Shown here: piece after piece, positions 63,442 through 64,000 of the stretch
Layout: every line of letters starts with the position of its first letter
Numbering within the stretch: position 1 is the stretch's first letter
Assembly: GCF_018327685.1 (NCBI RefSeq)
Contig: NZ_BNEL01000001.1
Coordinates: 3,596,001 to 3,660,000, forward strand
Direction of reading: 5' to 3'
Length of the DNA stretch: 64,000 nucleotides
DNA from: Streptomyces sp. TS71-3
GTDB lineage: Bacteria; Actinomycetota; Actinomycetes; Streptomycetales; Streptomycetaceae
Made by a program: the position numbers and the translations under genes
The notes under the pieces: generated by a model
What the model was told of the DNA's origin: nothing
Seen by the model: only the letters and a program-made list of their open reading frames with translations
Database searches by the model: none

Positions 63442-64000
63442 TCACTGACCTGGCGACGAGGCAGGCGAGCGCAGGGGAGCCGGGGAGCCGCGCAGGGCCG
63501 GGGTGAAGAAGGCGACCAGGGCCACCGCGCCCAGGCAGAGCAGGCCGCCGCTGATCAGGGCCGTGGCGCCGGAGGTGGCGTCGGCGACCAGGCCGGCGCG
63601 CAGGTTCCCGAGGTCCGGGCCCGCCTGCCCGACGATCTGCTCGGCGGCGCCGACCCTGCCGAGCAGCGCGGCCGGCGTCCGGCTCTGGACGACGATGCTC
63701 CGGGAGACCACGGAAACGGTGTCGGCCGCACCGGCCAGGACGAGGGCGGCCAAACCCGTCCACGGCCCCGGAGCCAGGGCGAACAGCGCGAGTGCCACGC
63801 CCCAGGAGGCGGAGCCGGCGAGCATGACCAGGCCGGGGCGCGGCAGCCTGGTGAACGTCCCGGAGAACACCGATGCCCCCACTCCGCCGGCCGCCACCGC
63901 GGTCAGGAACAGGCCGAGGGTGCGCGGGTCATCGCCGAACCGTTCCGCGTTGAGCAGCGGGAACAGGCTGACCGGCATCGACAGCACGGTGGTGGCGAGA
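63442..64000 (-). CDS. MFS transporter, C-terminal part (5' end off window)
   Basis: No start is visible; the reading frame continues past base 64000. At least 186 residues. Pattern FPLLNAERFGDDPRTLGLFL, AAGGVGASVFSGTFTRLPRP, GAADTVSVVSRSIVVQSRTP and GRVGAAEQIVGQAGPDLGNL is that of the second half of an MFS exporter of the EntS/macrolide-efflux group. Six helices are expected. Substrate unknown. Confidence 0.85.
   Translation of the reverse strand, partial: LATTVLSMPVSLFPLLNAERFGDDPRTLGLFLTAVAAGGVGASVFSGTFTRLPRPGLVMLAGSASWGVALALFALAPGPWTGLAALVLAGAADTVSVVSRSIVVQSRTPAALLGRVGAAEQIVGQAGPDLGNLRAGLVADATSGATALISGGLLCLGAVALVAFFTPALRGSPAPLRSPASSPGQ

Overview
The window reads as chromosomal DNA of a Streptomyces or close relative: very high GC, many GTG starts, GTGA/ATGA translational couplings, Tat and lipoprotein signals, Amidase_2/GH25/CHAP cell-wall hydrolases and an nSTAND-WD40 protein. 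No tRNA, rRNA or CRISPR array was seen. Most annotated starts were moved downstream of the longest possible ORF using ribosome sites or stop/start overlaps.

Region 1 (1-15738) is one end of an extracellular/cytoplasmic contractile injection system (eCIS, phage-tail-like particle) locus. In transcription order on the minus strand: a LuxR-type regulator; a large secreted beta-propeller protein; a DUF4255 (Pvc16-like) protein; an AAA+ ATPase; the sheath; the tube; a tail-assembly chaperone-like protein; a DUF6760 mini-protein; and a very long low-complexity protein with nine VQR/LQR motifs that runs off the left edge. A single-pass membrane protein is divergent from the regulator. Baseplate and spike genes presumably lie beyond the left edge.

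Region 2 (15878-22788) carries an acyltransferase-3 membrane protein, a PucR-type regulator, an ARMT1-like phosphatase and metE. Region 3 (23427-30799) is a six-gene amino-sugar operon: ROK regulator, sugar-binding lipoprotein, two permeases, GH3 beta-N-acetylhexosaminidase and nagA, with a likely operator before the ROK gene. Region 4 (31087-42656 and to 44049) is mixed: Tat-exported amine oxidase, SGNH hydrolase, small membrane protein, nucleotidyltransferase, Amidase_2 protein, an SDR lacking the usual Tyr, DUF1275, DUF5996, RraA-like protein, and a three-gene sulfite-oxidase-like redox operon.

Region 5 (44259-45694) is a complete IS4-family insertion sequence with 19-bp inverted repeats and a 10-bp target duplication; its transposase is split by a frameshift at a homopolymer run. 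It landed on the stop codon of a GH25 lysozyme gene. Next come a CHAP hydrolase and a 1428-residue XRE-nSTAND-WD40 protein with 14 blades.

Region 6 (53173-58964) is an oligopeptide-type ABC operon preceded by a leaderless cysteine-ending leader peptide and a stem-loop overlapping its Cys codon, which looks like an attenuator. Region 7 (59115-64000) has a DedA-family gene behind an array of 14-bp palindromes, an SDR, a small membrane protein, a GlxA-type AraC regulator and a partial MFS transporter.

A family of GC-rich palindromic intergenic repeats occurs at five gene borders (about 6.1, 12.9, 22.9, 30.9 and 41.9 kb).
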